64,000 nt of DNA from Acidisoma cellulosilyticum (GTDB lineage Bacteria > Pseudomonadota > Alphaproteobacteria > Acetobacterales > Acetobacteraceae): assembly GCF_020621385.1 (NCBI RefSeq), contig NZ_JAESVA010000015.1:1-64000 (forward strand), given 5' to 3'. A program made the translations under genes and the position numbers. This document shows positions 43,145 to 53,040 of this stretch, piece by piece; the stretch's first letter is position 1; each line of letters opens with the position of its first letter. A model generated the notes under the pieces. That model was not told the origin of the DNA. It did no database searches and was given only the letters and a program-made list of their open reading frames with translations.

Positions 43145-43983
43145 GCGGCGCCAATCCCGTTCGCCCCATTCTGACGGCAGCTGAATTGCGACGTGTCGGC
43201 GAATTGCTCTATCGCGCGACGGGCATGACCTTCGGGGAAAACAAACGCTATTATATCGAGCGCCGCGTGGCAGAGCGGGTGGCGAAGACCGGGCTCGGCA
43301 ATACGGCCGCCTATCTTCTGGCGCTCCCCGCCTTGGCCGGCGAGATGGAAATGCTGGTCAATGCCTTCACAGTAAACGAGACCTATTTTTACCGCGAAGA
43401 GCATCAACTCAAGGCGCTGGGCCGGGCGATGCTGCCCGGGATCGTCAGAAACCGCAGGCCGGGCGATCTGGTACGCATCTGGTCGCTGCCTTGCTCAAGT
43501 GGGGAGGAGCCTTATTCCGTCGCCATCTGGTTGCTCGAAAACTGGCCGATGGTGGACGCCTGGCATATCGAGATCATCGGTTCCGATATCGATACGACGG
43601 CCTTGACCCAGGCCAAGGCCGGCCGCTACGGGGAGCGTGCGCTGTCGCGTCTGCCGCCTGCGGTCCGTGATCGCTACTTCGTGCCGCTGAGCGGGTTGGA
43701 ATGGGAAATCGTCGACGACCTCAAGGAATCGGTCGAGTTTCGCCCGGTCAATCTGATCGATCCGATGAGCATGGTGCGGCAAGGCCGTTTTGACGTCATT
43801 TTCTGCCGTAACTTGCTGATTTATTTCGATGACCGTTCCCGCCGCGCGGCTGCGGATCTTCTGTTCGATAGCCTCAACCCTGGCGGCTATCTGTGTCTTG
43901 GCCACACCGAATCCATGGCCCGCATCAGCGACCGATTCGAACTCGTTCGCCTTGACGACGCCATCGTCTATCGTCGGCCGTGA
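43141..43983 (+). CDS. cheR: CheR protein-glutamate methyltransferase
   Basis: This is a 280-residue methyltransferase. The N-terminal helical domain includes the arginine-rich RYYIERRVAERV. The SAM site has IWSLPCSSGEEPYSVAIWL (about residues 113-131), and DVIFCRNLLIYFDD is the conserved motif IV. It starts 4 bases inside cheB (ATGA) and its stop overlaps the cheA start. It methylates glutamates of the cytoplasmic MCP. Confidence 0.95.
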   Translation: MSGANPVRPILTAAELRRVGELLYRATGMTFGENKRYYIERRVAERVAKTGLGNTAAYLLALPALAGEMEMLVNAFTVNETYFYREEHQLKALGRAMLPGIVRNRRPGDLVRIWSLPCSSGEEPYSVAIWLLENWPMVDAWHIEIIGSDIDTTALTQAKAGRYGERALSRLPPAVRDRYFVPLSGLEWEIVDDLKESVEFRPVNLIDPMSMVRQGRFDVIFCRNLLIYFDDRSRRAAADLLFDSLNPGGYLCLGHTESMARISDRFELVRLDDAIVYRRP

Positions 43984-45893
43984 TGGACGAACTTCTAACC
44001 CAATTCCTGATCGAAGGCCGGGAACTTGTCACGGATGCGCAAGCCCATCTCCATGCGCTGCTTCGCGATCCGGCCGATAGTGCGAGGATCGACGGCGCCT
44101 TCCGGGCCTTCCACACGCTGAAGGGATCGGTCGCATTGTTCGACATGGCTCCGGCCAGTCGGGTTCTTCATGCGGGCGAGGGTCTGCTGGATCAGGCCCG
44201 TGCTGGAAAAGTGCCATTGTCCAAGGAATCCGCAATCATCCTGATCGACTGTATCGATCATGTCGATCGCTGGATCGACGCGCTGGAGGTCGATGGCCAT
44301 CTGCCTTCCGCCGCCGATTCTCTGGCCGAGCAGCTTCTCAGTCGTCTGAGGGGCGACAATACCGCCGTCGCGAGCGGCTCTGCCGAACCTGCGCCGCCCG
44401 TCTGGCTCGATGAGTTTCTGGCTGCTGCCGCAGCCATCATCGAAACGACCGACAGGCCGCTCACCGCGTTTCGCTATCAGCCTGACGTCGGGTGTTTCTT
44501 TCGGGGTGACGACCCTTTGCGAACGGCTGCCTCTGTGCCTGATATGCTCGCCATGCGCGTCCTGCCAAGATCGGACTGGCCGGATTTCAGCGACCTCGCG
44601 CCCTTTGACTGCATGATCCTCATCGAAGGCATCACCACGGCTCCGCTCAACGCCGTTCATGACGCCCTGCGCATGGTGGGCGACCAGGTCGATATTCAGC
44701 CCTTGCCGGCGCGGCGGCGCGCGCGAGGGGCGGCCGGGCAATCTATCAGGATCGACGCGGCCAGGATCGACGCTCTGGCCGAGGATGTCGGCGAATTGGC
44801 GCGGTTCGGGCACGAACTCGCCCATGCGGCGGATGCGGTTGCCCGGATCGATGCCGCTCTCGGTACGCGGATGCATCAGCTTCAGGCGGAGTTTGAACGT
44901 GGTCTCGGCGCGCTTCATCGCGATGTGACGGCGGCACGCAGGGTGGCGCTCGGGCCGATCCTGCGTCGCCTCCCGCGTCTTGTACGGGAATTGGGCTCCG
45001 AACTGGGGCGCCAGGTGGTTTTCACGATCGAGGGAGACATGACCGAGGTCGATAAGACTGTCGGTGACATGCTCTACGAGCCGCTTCTTCATCTCGTGCG
45101 GAATGCGATCGATCACGGCATCGAGCCTCCTGATCGCCGGCAGGCGCTGGGCAAGGCCGGTTCCGGGCGCATTAGTCTTTTGGCCCGGCGCCTGGGCGAT
45201 ACTGTGGTCATCGCTTTGTCCGATGATGGTGCCGGAATCGACCCTGACAGAATTCGCACAATGGCCATCGCAAAGGCGATTCTGCCGCCGGAGGCCGTGA
45301 TGGCTCTTGCGGACCGGGATGCGCTGCAACTGGTCTTCTCCCCGGGCTTTTCCACGGCCGACAAGGTGACGCAGATTTCCGGCCGCGGCGTCGGGCTGGA
45401 CGCGGTCAAATCGGCGGTCGAGGCCGTCGGCGGCCATGTCGCGATAGAGAGCATGCAGGGCAGGGGCACGACGACGACGCTGACTTTGCCGCTGAGCGCC
45501 ATCACGACCCGTCTGCTGCTCGTGCATATCGGTGGAGATGGCTATGGCGTGCCGTTCCACAGGATCATCGAAACCGTCCGGGTCCAACCTGACCGCATCC
45601 GGCCGATCGGTGACGGCCTTGCCCTCGTTTATCGCGGCCGCACCATTCCGGTGGTGGGACTGGCACCTTTGCTCTCGGCCGTATCGCAAACCGAAGGTGA
45701 CGCCTGCCTGCTGATCGTCGAGGCGGAAGGGGAGCCTTTGGCCCTTGCGGTCGATGCCTTCGGCAGGCAGATCGAGGCAATGATCCGTCCGTCCGGCCGC
45801 CTGCTTGCGGGATTGCCGGCAATCACCGGGACGGCTGTTCTGGGGGATGGGCAGGTTTTGCTGGTGCTCGATCCCGCGAGACTCGTCGCATGA
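43983..45893 (+). CDS. cheA: CheA histidine kinase
   Basis: This is a 636-residue chemotaxis kinase. The HPt domain has the phospho-His in FRAFHTLKGSVALFD (His44). The catalytic domain carries the N box HLVRNAIDHGIEPP (about residue 370), SDDGAGIDPDRI and GRGVGLDAV. A CheW domain closes the protein (about 500-635). A recognisable P2 domain is short or missing. The start is ATG at 43983, in a TGATG overlap with cheR; GTG at 43980 would add one residue. Confidence 0.95.
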   Translation: MDELLTQFLIEGRELVTDAQAHLHALLRDPADSARIDGAFRAFHTLKGSVALFDMAPASRVLHAGEGLLDQARAGKVPLSKESAIILIDCIDHVDRWIDALEVDGHLPSAADSLAEQLLSRLRGDNTAVASGSAEPAPPVWLDEFLAAAAAIIETTDRPLTAFRYQPDVGCFFRGDDPLRTAASVPDMLAMRVLPRSDWPDFSDLAPFDCMILIEGITTAPLNAVHDALRMVGDQVDIQPLPARRRARGAAGQSIRIDAARIDALAEDVGELARFGHELAHAADAVARIDAALGTRMHQLQAEFERGLGALHRDVTAARRVALGPILRRLPRLVRELGSELGRQVVFTIEGDMTEVDKTVGDMLYEPLLHLVRNAIDHGIEPPDRRQALGKAGSGRISLLARRLGDTVVIALSDDGAGIDPDRIRTMAIAKAILPPEAVMALADRDALQLVFSPGFSTADKVTQISGRGVGLDAVKSAVEAVGGHVAIESMQGRGTTTTLTLPLSAITTRLLLVHIGGDGYGVPFHRIIETVRVQPDRIRPIGDGLALVYRGRTIPVVGLAPLLSAVSQTEGDACLLIVEAEGEPLALAVDAFGRQIEAMIRPSGRLLAGLPAITGTAVLGDGQVLLVLDPARLVA

Positions 45894-46177
45894 GCGTGAT
45901 TGTCGAGGTAAACCGCATTCGTTTGACTGGCCGATGCGGTGTGGAGGACGCGGAAGCTCTACTGACCGCACTTCAGGCCAACCCGGCTTACGCGATCGAC
46001 CTTGCCGATTGCAGGACGCTGCACACTTCTATTGTCCAGGTTCTTCTGGTCAGCCGGAGCAAGATCATCGCCGAGCCGGTCGAATTGGCCCTTCGCCGCT
46101 GGCTCTTGCCTCTGCTCGCGTCCGGGGGGCAAGCTTTCGAGCTTTTGCCCGATGGGATAGGATTTTCTGTACCTTAG
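45890..46177 (+). CDS. STAS-domain-like small protein in chemosensory operon
   Basis: This is a 95-residue protein with the alternating strand/helix pattern of STAS domains; the segment IDLADCRTLHTSIVQVLLVS corresponds to the STAS phosphorylation-site loop, with Thr/Ser at the usual Ser position. Its ATG overlaps the cheA stop by 4 bases. STAS proteins are switch modules in anti-sigma circuits, and they are uncommon inside che operons. It may modulate the array or take phosphate signals. Confidence 0.7.
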   Translation: MSVIVEVNRIRLTGRCGVEDAEALLTALQANPAYAIDLADCRTLHTSIVQVLLVSRSKIIAEPVELALRRWLLPLLASGGQAFELLPDGIGFSVP

Positions 46178-46210
46178 CTTTGGCCGACCGCGCCGCCCTT
46201 GGAGTTGCCT

Positions 46211-46594
46211 ATGTCCGTAAAGGTTCTGATCGTTGATGACAGCAAGCTCGCGCGTATCGTCGCTGGAAAGGTGCTGGCAGAGTTGCAGCCGGAATGGGCG
46301 CGTGTGGAGGCGGGAAGCGCTGCCCAGGCTTTGACCATCATGGCGGAGACGCAGGTGGATGTCGCCTTGATCGACTTCAATATGACGGAGAAAGACGGGC
46401 TGACCCTTGCGGCCGAACTGCGACAGGATCGGCCTGACATGCCGATCGCCATTATTACCGCCAATATTCAGGATGAGATCGTCGCGCGTGCCCGCGCCAT
46501 TAACGCGGCTTTCGTTCCCAAGCCCGTGACCGTCGACGGGCTTGAGGGTTTTCTGTCCGGCGCCTCGCTGAGGCTGAAATCGACCAAGGCATGA
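46211..46594 (+). CDS. CheY-like response regulator
   Basis: This is a 127-residue single receiver domain, with the acidic pair Asp9-Asp10, phospho-acceptor Asp55 in LIDFNMTEKDG, Thr in ITAN and Lys in VPKPV. The start at 46211 has GGAG six bases upstream and is preferred to a TTG at 46199. It has no output domain and would carry the CheA signal to a motor or partner. It overlaps the CheC gene by 4 bases. Confidence 0.92.
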   Translation: MSVKVLIVDDSKLARIVAGKVLAELQPEWARVEAGSAAQALTIMAETQVDVALIDFNMTEKDGLTLAAELRQDRPDMPIAIITANIQDEIVARARAINAAFVPKPVTVDGLEGFLSGASLRLKSTKA

Positions 46595-47229
46595 CAAGCG
46601 AGACGGTGACGCTTACGGAGCTTGAGCGCGATGCGCTGACCGAGATCGTCAATATCGGCGTCAGCCGTGCGGCGTCCAGTTTGCGCAAAATGGTTGGCGC
46701 CCATGTATTGCTCTCGGTACCCTCGATAGAGGTCGTCTCCCAGCGTCGTGCGGCAAGGTTGATCGGCGAGCGTGAGATTGCGCAACTCGTGGCGGTGCGA
46801 CAGGATTTCAGCGGACCGTTCTCCGGGCGGGCTCTCCTGATCTTCCCTGAGGCGAACAGCCTGGCACTGGTGCGCGCGGTGGCGGGCGATGAGCTGAGTG
46901 CCGAAGAACTGGTCGAAATGGAGCATGAGGCGCTGGCCGAGACCGGCAATGTTATCCTCAATGGCTGCCTGGGCACGATGGCGAATATGCTCCAACGCTC
47001 GCTAAGCTTGACGATACCTGAAATCATCAAGGGAGACGGAGCTGTACTGTTCGATGCCTGGGGGCAGAATGGTACGGATGGTTTGGTGCTGTTCCTGTAT
47101 ATCGACTTCAGCGTCCGTCAGCGTGACATCCGTGGCTACATTGCCATGATCATGAACCTGCCAGCGATAACCGCGCTCAGCGAGTTGCTGGGGGAGTTCA
47201 TCACCCGCGTGGTGGGCGACGATGCCTGA
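46591..47229 (+). CDS. cheC: CheC-like CheY phosphatase
   Basis: This is a 212-residue CheC/CheX-family protein with both pseudo-symmetric catalytic helices: LTEIVNIGVSRAASSL (about residues 13-28) and ALAETGNVILNGCLGTMAN (about 112-130), each with the ExxN motif. It is expected to dephosphorylate the CheY-like protein encoded just upstream. No CheD gene is present in the window. Its end overlaps the hybrid kinase gene by 8 bases. Confidence 0.9.
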   Translation: MTSETVTLTELERDALTEIVNIGVSRAASSLRKMVGAHVLLSVPSIEVVSQRRAARLIGEREIAQLVAVRQDFSGPFSGRALLIFPEANSLALVRAVAGDELSAEELVEMEHEALAETGNVILNGCLGTMANMLQRSLSLTIPEIIKGDGAVLFDAWGQNGTDGLVLFLYIDFSVRQRDIRGYIAMIMNLPAITALSELLGEFITRVVGDDA

Positions 47230-49189
47230 GGATGACGACCGGCTGCATGGTGACCGAGATCGCTTCGCTGTCGGCGAATCAGGCGCGAGCGGCTTATGGG
47301 ATTGGGATATTATTGCTGGCCTGTTGCGCACCGATGAGGGTTTTGCGGATCTATACGGTATCGACCGGGCCGCGGCCCGGGCCGGTGTGGATCCTAAATT
47401 GTTTTTTTCGCGCATTCACGCGGATGACAGAGCGCGGCTGAAAATCGCAGTTGCCGGTATTTTGTCGGGCGCTGAAATTTTCTCAAAGGAATTCCGAATT
47501 GTTCGGCCCGACGGCACTGTGCGTTGGATGCTCGGGCGCGGGCAAGGCCACCAGAATGCCGATGACGAGCCCATCCGATTTACCGGCAAGCTGGTCGACG
47601 TTACGGAGCGCCGCCGCGCACAGGAGCGTTTGCGGATTGCACAAACGGCGGGTGGCGTCGGTACGTTTGAGCATATCGATGGCTTTGCAACCGTCGCTGT
47701 CTCCGCACAATTCTGTCGCGTGCTCGGCTTGCATCCGACGGATGTTCTTCCCGTCACAACGATCAATGCGGCCGTCTGCTCTGGCGAAGGCGCGCTTATT
47801 CCCGCGGGCTATTCCGCCGATCGGGTGCCGCCCGCCGATTTTCGTATTCGCCGCGGTAGCGATGGGGCAGAGCGTTGGATCGCACGGCGCGGCGAGGCGG
47901 CGGTGGATGATGAAGGCATTGGCCACCGTTTCATCGGCGTCATTTACGATGTGACGGAGGCCAAGGAAGCTCAGGCCCAGCTCCGCGAATGGAATGAGAC
48001 GCTGGAGAGCCGCGTCGAGGAAGCGATCCGCGAGCGCTCCCGGGCGGAAGACGCGCTGCGGCAAGCCCAGAAGATGGAAGCTGTCGGCCAGCTCACCGGC
48101 GGTATCGCCCATGACTTCAACAATCTTCTGACGGTCATCATCGGCAATGTCGAGACGGTCGGGCGTCGGCTGGATTCGCATGACGATCCGCGCGTAAGGC
48201 GAGCGCTTGACAACGCGGCCAAGGGGGCCGCCCGTGCGGCGGCGCTTACGCAACGTCTGCTGGCTTTTTCACGCCGCCAGCCGTTGGACCCCAAGCCGGT
48301 CGAGGTTGGGCGCTTGCTCATGGGCATGTCTGATCTTCTGACGCGCGCCATCAACGAAAGCATTGCCGTGCATGTGCCGGCGAGCGGGGATCTTCCCCAT
48401 ATCGAAGTCGATCCGCATCAGCTTGAAAATGCGATCCTCAACCTTGCGGTTAATGCACGCGATGCGATGACGGAAGGCGGCAGCCTGACCATCCAGGCTT
48501 CGAGTGACAGCAGCAAGCGCGAGATTGTCATTACGGTGACGGATACCGGTTGCGGCATGTCCGCCGAGACCATGGAGAAAGTGTTCGATCCGTTTTTTAC
48601 GACGAAGGAAGTCGGCAAAGGAACGGGGCTAGGGCTTTCAATGGTCCATGGCTTCGTCATGCAATCCGGCGGTCGCATCGCGATAGACTCCGAACTAGGA
48701 AAAGGCACGACGATCACGATGGCTTTTCCGTCCTTGTCCATCACGCCTGATGTGCAGGATAAGGACGTTGCCGGCTTCGTCGATCATAATGGCAGTGGCG
48801 AGACCATTATGGTGGTAGAGGATGACGAGGACGTCCGTGCCTATAGCGTCGGGCTGTTGCGCGAATTGGGCTATCGCGTGATCGAAGCGACCGATGGTGA
48901 AGCAGCCCTGCGCCTGCTCGAACGCGCCGACCAGCATATCGATCTTCTTCTGACAGACGTCGTGATGCCGGCCATGTCGGGCCGGGAACTTGCTGACCGG
49001 GCGCGGCTGCTGCAAGGCGAATTGCGGATATTGTTCATCTCCGGCTATCCACGCGAAGAAATTGCCAAAAATGGGCGGATTGAGGCTGGCATTGATCTTT
49101 TGGGAAAGCCTTTCGGCTTCGTCGCCCTGTCCGAAAAGGTAAGACAGGTTCTGGACCGCCCTTTGTCTAGCGACAGGACGGACCGGTAA
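47222..49189 (+). CDS. Hybrid sensor histidine kinase with PAS domains and receiver
   Basis: This is a 655-residue cytoplasmic kinase with two PAS-like domains (about residues 15-125 and 135-245), then HisKA with [19 protein letters not shown] (phospho-His about 297). The HATPase domain follows ([20 protein letters not shown], then [19 protein letters not shown]). A C-terminal receiver has its Asp in LLLTDVVMP (about 579). It has no membrane helix. As the last gene of the che operon, it could feed a redox or ligand signal sensed by PAS into the pathway. Confidence 0.93.
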   Translation: MPEDDDRLHGDRDRFAVGESGASGLWDWDIIAGLLRTDEGFADLYGIDRAAARAGVDPKLFFSRIHADDRARLKIAVAGILSGAEIFSKEFRIVRPDGTVRWMLGRGQGHQNADDEPIRFTGKLVDVTERRRAQERLRIAQTAGGVGTFEHIDGFATVAVSAQFCRVLGLHPTDVLPVTTINAAVCSGEGALIPAGYSADRVPPADFRIRRGSDGAERWIARRGEAAVDDEGIGHRFIGVIYDVTEAKEAQAQLREWNETLESRVEEAIRERSRAEDALRQAQKMEAVGQLTGGIAHDFNNLLTVIIGNVETVGRRLDSHDDPRVRRALDNAAKGAARAAALTQRLLAFSRRQPLDPKPVEVGRLLMGMSDLLTRAINESIAVHVPASGDLPHIEVDPHQLENAILNLAVNARDAMTEGGSLTIQASSDSSKREIVITVTDTGCGMSAETMEKVFDPFFTTKEVGKGTGLGLSMVHGFVMQSGGRIAIDSELGKGTTITMAFPSLSITPDVQDKDVAGFVDHNGSGETIMVVEDDEDVRAYSVGLLRELGYRVIEATDGEAALRLLERADQHIDLLLTDVVMPAMSGRELADRARLLQGELRILFISGYPREEIAKNGRIEAGIDLLGKPFGFVALSEKVRQVLDRPLSSDRTDR

Positions 49190-49326
49190 CTCAGACCTCT
49201 GGTGGTCCCTGTCTGGCAAGACAGGGAAGCTGGCGCCAGGAACGCTTAAGAAACCCTGGGCTGCTCTTGTGAACAAAACAGGAAACATGGTTGAGTGACG
49301 CTGTTTCGATCACTCGGTAGCCACAG

Positions 49327-51396
49327 ATGTCTTCTGCCTCCTTTGCTGCACTGAATGCCGAGCAGCGGCAAGCTGTCGAATACGGCATTGGTGCCGGCGA
49401 TCAGCATGCGGCTCCGCCGTTGCTGGTCATCGCCGGCGCCGGATCGGGCAAGACCAACACTTTGGCGCATCGTGTAGCCAATATGCTGGCCCATGGTGTC
49501 GATCCCCGCCGCATCCTGCTGATGACCTTCTCGCGAAGGGCGGCGTCCGAGATGATCCGTCGGGTCGAGGGCATCTGCGCGAAGATGCTGGGGGCTAAAG
49601 CCAGCGTCTTGACGGATGCGCTAACCTGGGCCGGGACCTTTCATGCGATTGGCGCCAAGCTGCTCAGCGACTATGCCGAGCAGATCGGGCTGCAGCCCAA
49701 TTTCACCATCCATGATCGCGAGGATTCAGCGGATCTGATGAACCTGCTGCGGCACCAGCTTGGGTTCTCCCGGACTGAAAGCCGTTTCCCGACGAAAGGC
49801 ACCTGCCTCGCCATCTATTCTCGGGTAGTCAATGCCGAGATGCCGCTTGCGGCGGTGCTGAAGGACCACTTTCCCTGGTGCGCGGATTGGGAGGTGCAGT
49901 TGCGGACGCTGTTCGCCACCTATGTCGAAGCCAAGCAGGCTCAGGGTGTCCTCGATTACGACGATTTGCTGCTGTACTGGGCGCAGATGGCCAGCCACCC
50001 GGTGTTGGCTGCCGAAATGGGTGCGCTTTTCGATCATGTGCTGGTTGACGAATATCAGGACACAAACCGGTTGCAATCGAGCATCCTGCTGGCTTTGAAG
50101 CCGACTGGGGCCGGCCTGACGGTGGTGGGGGACGATGCACAGTCGATCTACGGCTTCCGGGCCGCGACGGTGCGCAATATTCTCGACTTTCCTGATCAAT
50201 TCGAACCGCCGGCGGCGATTATCATGCTCGACCGCAACTACCGCTCCACCCAACCGATCCTGACGGCCGCGAATGCCGTCATAGGCTTGGCTGCTGAGCG
50301 CTTCACTAAGACCTTGTGGACTGACCGGCAGTCGGCGGACCTGCCGGCTTTGGTCAGCGTGCGGGACGAGACGGAGCAGGCGCGTTATGTGGTCGAGCGA
50401 ATATTGGATAACCGGGAAAGCGGCACGGATCTGAAGCAGCAGGCGGTGCTGTTCCGAACGTCTAGTCATAGCGGTCCTCTGGAGATCGAGCTGACCCGCT
50501 GTAATATCCCCTTCGTCAAATTCGGCGGCCTCAAATTTCTCGACACGGCGCATGTCAAGGACCTGCTGGCGCTGCTTCGCTTCGTGGAAAACCCGCGTGA
50601 CCGGGTCGCGGGCTTCCGCATCCTTCAGCTGTTGCCCGGCGTGGGGCCGACATCCGCGCAACGCGTGCTGGATGCCATGGCCGATCAGGTCGATCCGATG
50701 AGCGCGCTGCCGCAGATCGCGCCGCCGCCGCGGGCCGGGGAGGGATGGACGGCCCTTGTGACGACGCTGCAGCAGCTTCGCTCCGGCAAGACTGGCTGGC
50801 CGGCTGAAATTGGCTGCGCGCGGCTCTGGTACATGCCGCATCTTGAGCGTATCCATGATGATGCCGAGGCCCGGCAGATGGATCTGTTGCAGCTGGAGCA
50901 GATCGCGGCCGGCTATCCGTCGCGGTCGCGCTTCCTGACTGACCTCACGCTTGATCCGCCGGATGCCACCAGCGATCAAGCTGGCGTGCCGCTATTGGAC
51001 GAAGACTATCTGATCCTGTCGACCATTCACTCCGCCAAGGGGCAGGAGTGGAAGTCGGTTTTTGTGCTCAACCTGGTCGATGGTTGCATACCCTCGGACC
51101 TGGGCGCCGGGACATTGGCCGAGGTTGAGGAGGAGCGGCGGCTGCTTTATGTCGCGATGACAAGGGCGAAGGATAGTTTGCACCTCATCACACCACGTCG
51201 TTTCTTCACGCAAGGGCAGGCAGCGATGGGTGACCGCCACGTCTTTGCATCGCGCACGCGGTTCATCCCGAATGGCCTTCTGCCGATGTTCGAGAGCATC
51301 ATGTGGCCCATCCTTGCGACCCAGCTAGCGCGGGAAGCAGCGGTCAGCCAGGTGCGGATTGATCTCGGCGCCCGGATGCGCAGCATGTGGGGGTAA
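49327..51396 (+). CDS. UvrD/Rep-family superfamily 1 helicase
   Basis: This is a 689-residue SF1A helicase. Motif I is GAGSGKT (about residues 37-43), motif Ia LLMTFSRRAASEM, motif II VDEYQDTN, motif III GDDAQSIYGFR, motif IV YRSTQPIL, motif V TIHSAKGQEWKSVFVLNLVD and motif VI RRLLYVAMTRAKD. It is slightly shorter than UvrD/PcrA at the C-terminus. It unwinds DNA in repair or replication restart. It is unlinked functionally to its neighbours. Confidence 0.93.
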   Translation: MSSASFAALNAEQRQAVEYGIGAGDQHAAPPLLVIAGAGSGKTNTLAHRVANMLAHGVDPRRILLMTFSRRAASEMIRRVEGICAKMLGAKASVLTDALTWAGTFHAIGAKLLSDYAEQIGLQPNFTIHDREDSADLMNLLRHQLGFSRTESRFPTKGTCLAIYSRVVNAEMPLAAVLKDHFPWCADWEVQLRTLFATYVEAKQAQGVLDYDDLLLYWAQMASHPVLAAEMGALFDHVLVDEYQDTNRLQSSILLALKPTGAGLTVVGDDAQSIYGFRAATVRNILDFPDQFEPPAAIIMLDRNYRSTQPILTAANAVIGLAAERFTKTLWTDRQSADLPALVSVRDETEQARYVVERILDNRESGTDLKQQAVLFRTSSHSGPLEIELTRCNIPFVKFGGLKFLDTAHVKDLLALLRFVENPRDRVAGFRILQLLPGVGPTSAQRVLDAMADQVDPMSALPQIAPPPRAGEGWTALVTTLQQLRSGKTGWPAEIGCARLWYMPHLERIHDDAEARQMDLLQLEQIAAGYPSRSRFLTDLTLDPPDATSDQAGVPLLDEDYLILSTIHSAKGQEWKSVFVLNLVDGCIPSDLGAGTLAEVEEERRLLYVAMTRAKDSLHLITPRRFFTQGQAAMGDRHVFASRTRFIPNGLLPMFESIMWPILATQLAREAAVSQVRIDLGARMRSMWG

Positions 51397-51679
51397 CATC
51401 AGACCGCCAAGGTTGCCTCATAATTTCATCAATACAGTGCGTGAGCGAGCCATTAATCGATCTCGATGTGAGAGAAATTACGCGATAAGATAATTTCCTG
51501 CGGTGCTGATTTATTCGGATAAGGCGATGTTCACCGAATGGTTACTGCATTGTTTAATGCGATCTCCGTCTCGTGAAGTGACGAATTACTGACTCCGCTT
51601 CATAAACGGTCAACGAGTTTGACCAATTTTGAGTGGACCGGCGCAGTCTGGGCCATACTCTACATAACAGGAGTGTCCA

Positions 51680-52591
51680 ATGGCTCTCGCAATGCTGAAA
51701 TTTGCGCCAGAAGATAACCTCTCCCGCTATCTGCAGGACATACGGAAATACCCGATGCTGACGGCTGAGGACGAGCTGAAATTCTCGAAGGCTTGGCGTG
51801 ATAATGCCGATCATGATGCCGCCCATAAGCTTGTCACCTCTCATCTTCGGCTGGTTGCAAAGATGGCCATGGGCTATCGCGGCTATGGCATGCCGATCGG
51901 TGAGCTGATCAGCGAAGGCAATGTCGGCATGATGCAGGCGGTGAAGCGTTTTGACCCGGACAAGGGCTTCCGTCTGTCCACCTATGCGATGTGGTGGATC
52001 CGTGCAGCGATTCAGGAACATATTCTTCATAACTGGTCGCTAGTAAAGATGGGTACCACCTCTGCCCAAAAGAAGCTGTTTTTCAACCTTCGCCGGCTGA
52101 AGGGTCAGATGCAAGCCATTGAGGACGGCGATCTGCGGGCCGAGCATGTGTCGGAAATCGCCCGCGTTCTGGATGTGCCGGAACAGGATGTCGTCAACAT
52201 GAACCGCCGTCTGTCGGCGTCTGACAACAGCTTGAACGCACCGGTTCGCTCCGACAGCGAGGGCGAGTGGCAGGATTGGCTGGTCGATGACAGCGACAGC
52301 CAGGAAGAAATCCTCGGCGACCGGGAAGAGTTGACGGACCGCAAGACGCTCCTCGCCAATGCGATGAAAGTGCTGAACGACCGCGAGCGGCACATCCTCA
52401 TCGAACGCCGCCTGAAGGATGATGCGACGACGCTGGAAGACCTGTCGCAGCGCTATCGCATCTCTCGCGAGCGAGTCCGCCAGATCGAGGTGCGGGCTTT
52501 CGAAAAGCTGCAGACGTCAATGAAGACGCAGATCGCCGATCGTCGTCAGCAGATTAAGCAGCATCCTGGCGCCGGAAGCCTGGCAAACTAA
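51680..52591 (+). CDS. rpoH: Heat-shock RNA polymerase sigma factor RpoH
   Basis: This is a 303-residue sigma-32. It has the regions DNLSRYLQDIRKYPMLTAED near the N-terminus, the region 2 segment RFDPDKGFRLSTYAMWWIRA, the sigma-32 RpoH box QKKLFFNLRRLK, and region 4 RYRISRERVRQIEVRAFEKL. It directs heat-shock promoters. The start is behind AGGAG. A strong intrinsic terminator follows it (52614-52647). Confidence 0.95.
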   Translation: MALAMLKFAPEDNLSRYLQDIRKYPMLTAEDELKFSKAWRDNADHDAAHKLVTSHLRLVAKMAMGYRGYGMPIGELISEGNVGMMQAVKRFDPDKGFRLSTYAMWWIRAAIQEHILHNWSLVKMGTTSAQKKLFFNLRRLKGQMQAIEDGDLRAEHVSEIARVLDVPEQDVVNMNRRLSASDNSLNAPVRSDSEGEWQDWLVDDSDSQEEILGDREELTDRKTLLANAMKVLNDRERHILIERRLKDDATTLEDLSQRYRISRERVRQIEVRAFEKLQTSMKTQIADRRQQIKQHPGAGSLAN

Positions 52592-52613
52592 ACGGGCTAA
52601 AGCTTTCGTCAGT

Positions 52614-52647
52614 AAAAATCCCCGGTCCAATGGCCGGGGATTTTTTT
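52614..52647 (+). terminator. Rho-independent terminator of rpoH
   Basis: AAAAATCCCCGG (52614-52625) and CCGGGGATTTTT (52634-52645) form a perfect 12-base stem with an 8-base loop and a seven-T run. It is 22 bases past the rpoH stop and ends the heat-shock sigma transcript. Confidence 0.92.
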
Positions 52648-52711
52648 GCTTATTCTTCTGTTGCTTGCGTTTTCTACTATCTAACCAAAATAACCCAAAG
52701 GAGGATTAACA

Positions 52712-52864
52712 ATGACCCTACTCTTGATCGTTATCATTATTCTGCTTTTGGCCGGCGGCGGCTACGGCTATGGCCGAGGTGGCTGGCGCGGCCCTTACGC
52801 GGGCGGCGGTATCGGCCTCGTTATCATTATCATCATCGTTTTGCTGCTGCTCGGCTATATCTGA
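52712..52864 (+). CDS. DUF3309-type small membrane protein
   Basis: This is a 50-residue protein with two strongly hydrophobic helices (residues 3-14 and 34-48) joined by a Gly/Tyr/Trp-rich linker, YGYGRGGWRGPYAGGG. It has the layout of DUF3309 proteins, which are found widely in alphaproteobacteria and often near stress genes. An excellent ribosome site AAAGGAGG (52697-52704) lies 7 bases before ATG. It follows the rpoH terminator, so it is separately transcribed. Confidence 0.85.
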   Translation: MTLLLIVIIILLLAGGGYGYGRGGWRGPYAGGGIGLVIIIIIVLLLLGYI

Positions 52865-52911
52865 GCCCCGCAGAGCGGCCCTGCCGTTCGGGCCCAGATC
52901 CGTTCTCGAAA

Positions 52912-52947
52912 CACGATTAGCGCGTGGCATATCTCGCGCTAATCGTG
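52912..52947. terminator. Strong hairpin after the small membrane protein gene
   Basis: CACGATTAGCGCG (52912-52924) and CGCGCTAATCGTG (52935-52947) are a perfect 13-base inverted repeat with a 10-base loop, 47 bases past the DUF3309 stop. No T-run follows, so it may be a weak terminator, an mRNA end-stabiliser, or a protein site. It sits before the MOSC gene. Confidence 0.6.
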
Positions 52948-53040
52948 GAACATCCTTATCCGTCCGGGGAGTGCCGCCTTGCCGCTCTTTGGTGCCAGTT
53001 TGAAAGATGAGGTTGGAGAGGCTGAGAAGGAAATCGTGAC

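Noticed and set aside
43995-45971. 658-residue minus-strand frame opposite cheA
   Set aside because: It mirrors cheA completely and has no recognisable motif. Long antisense frames are common in this composition.
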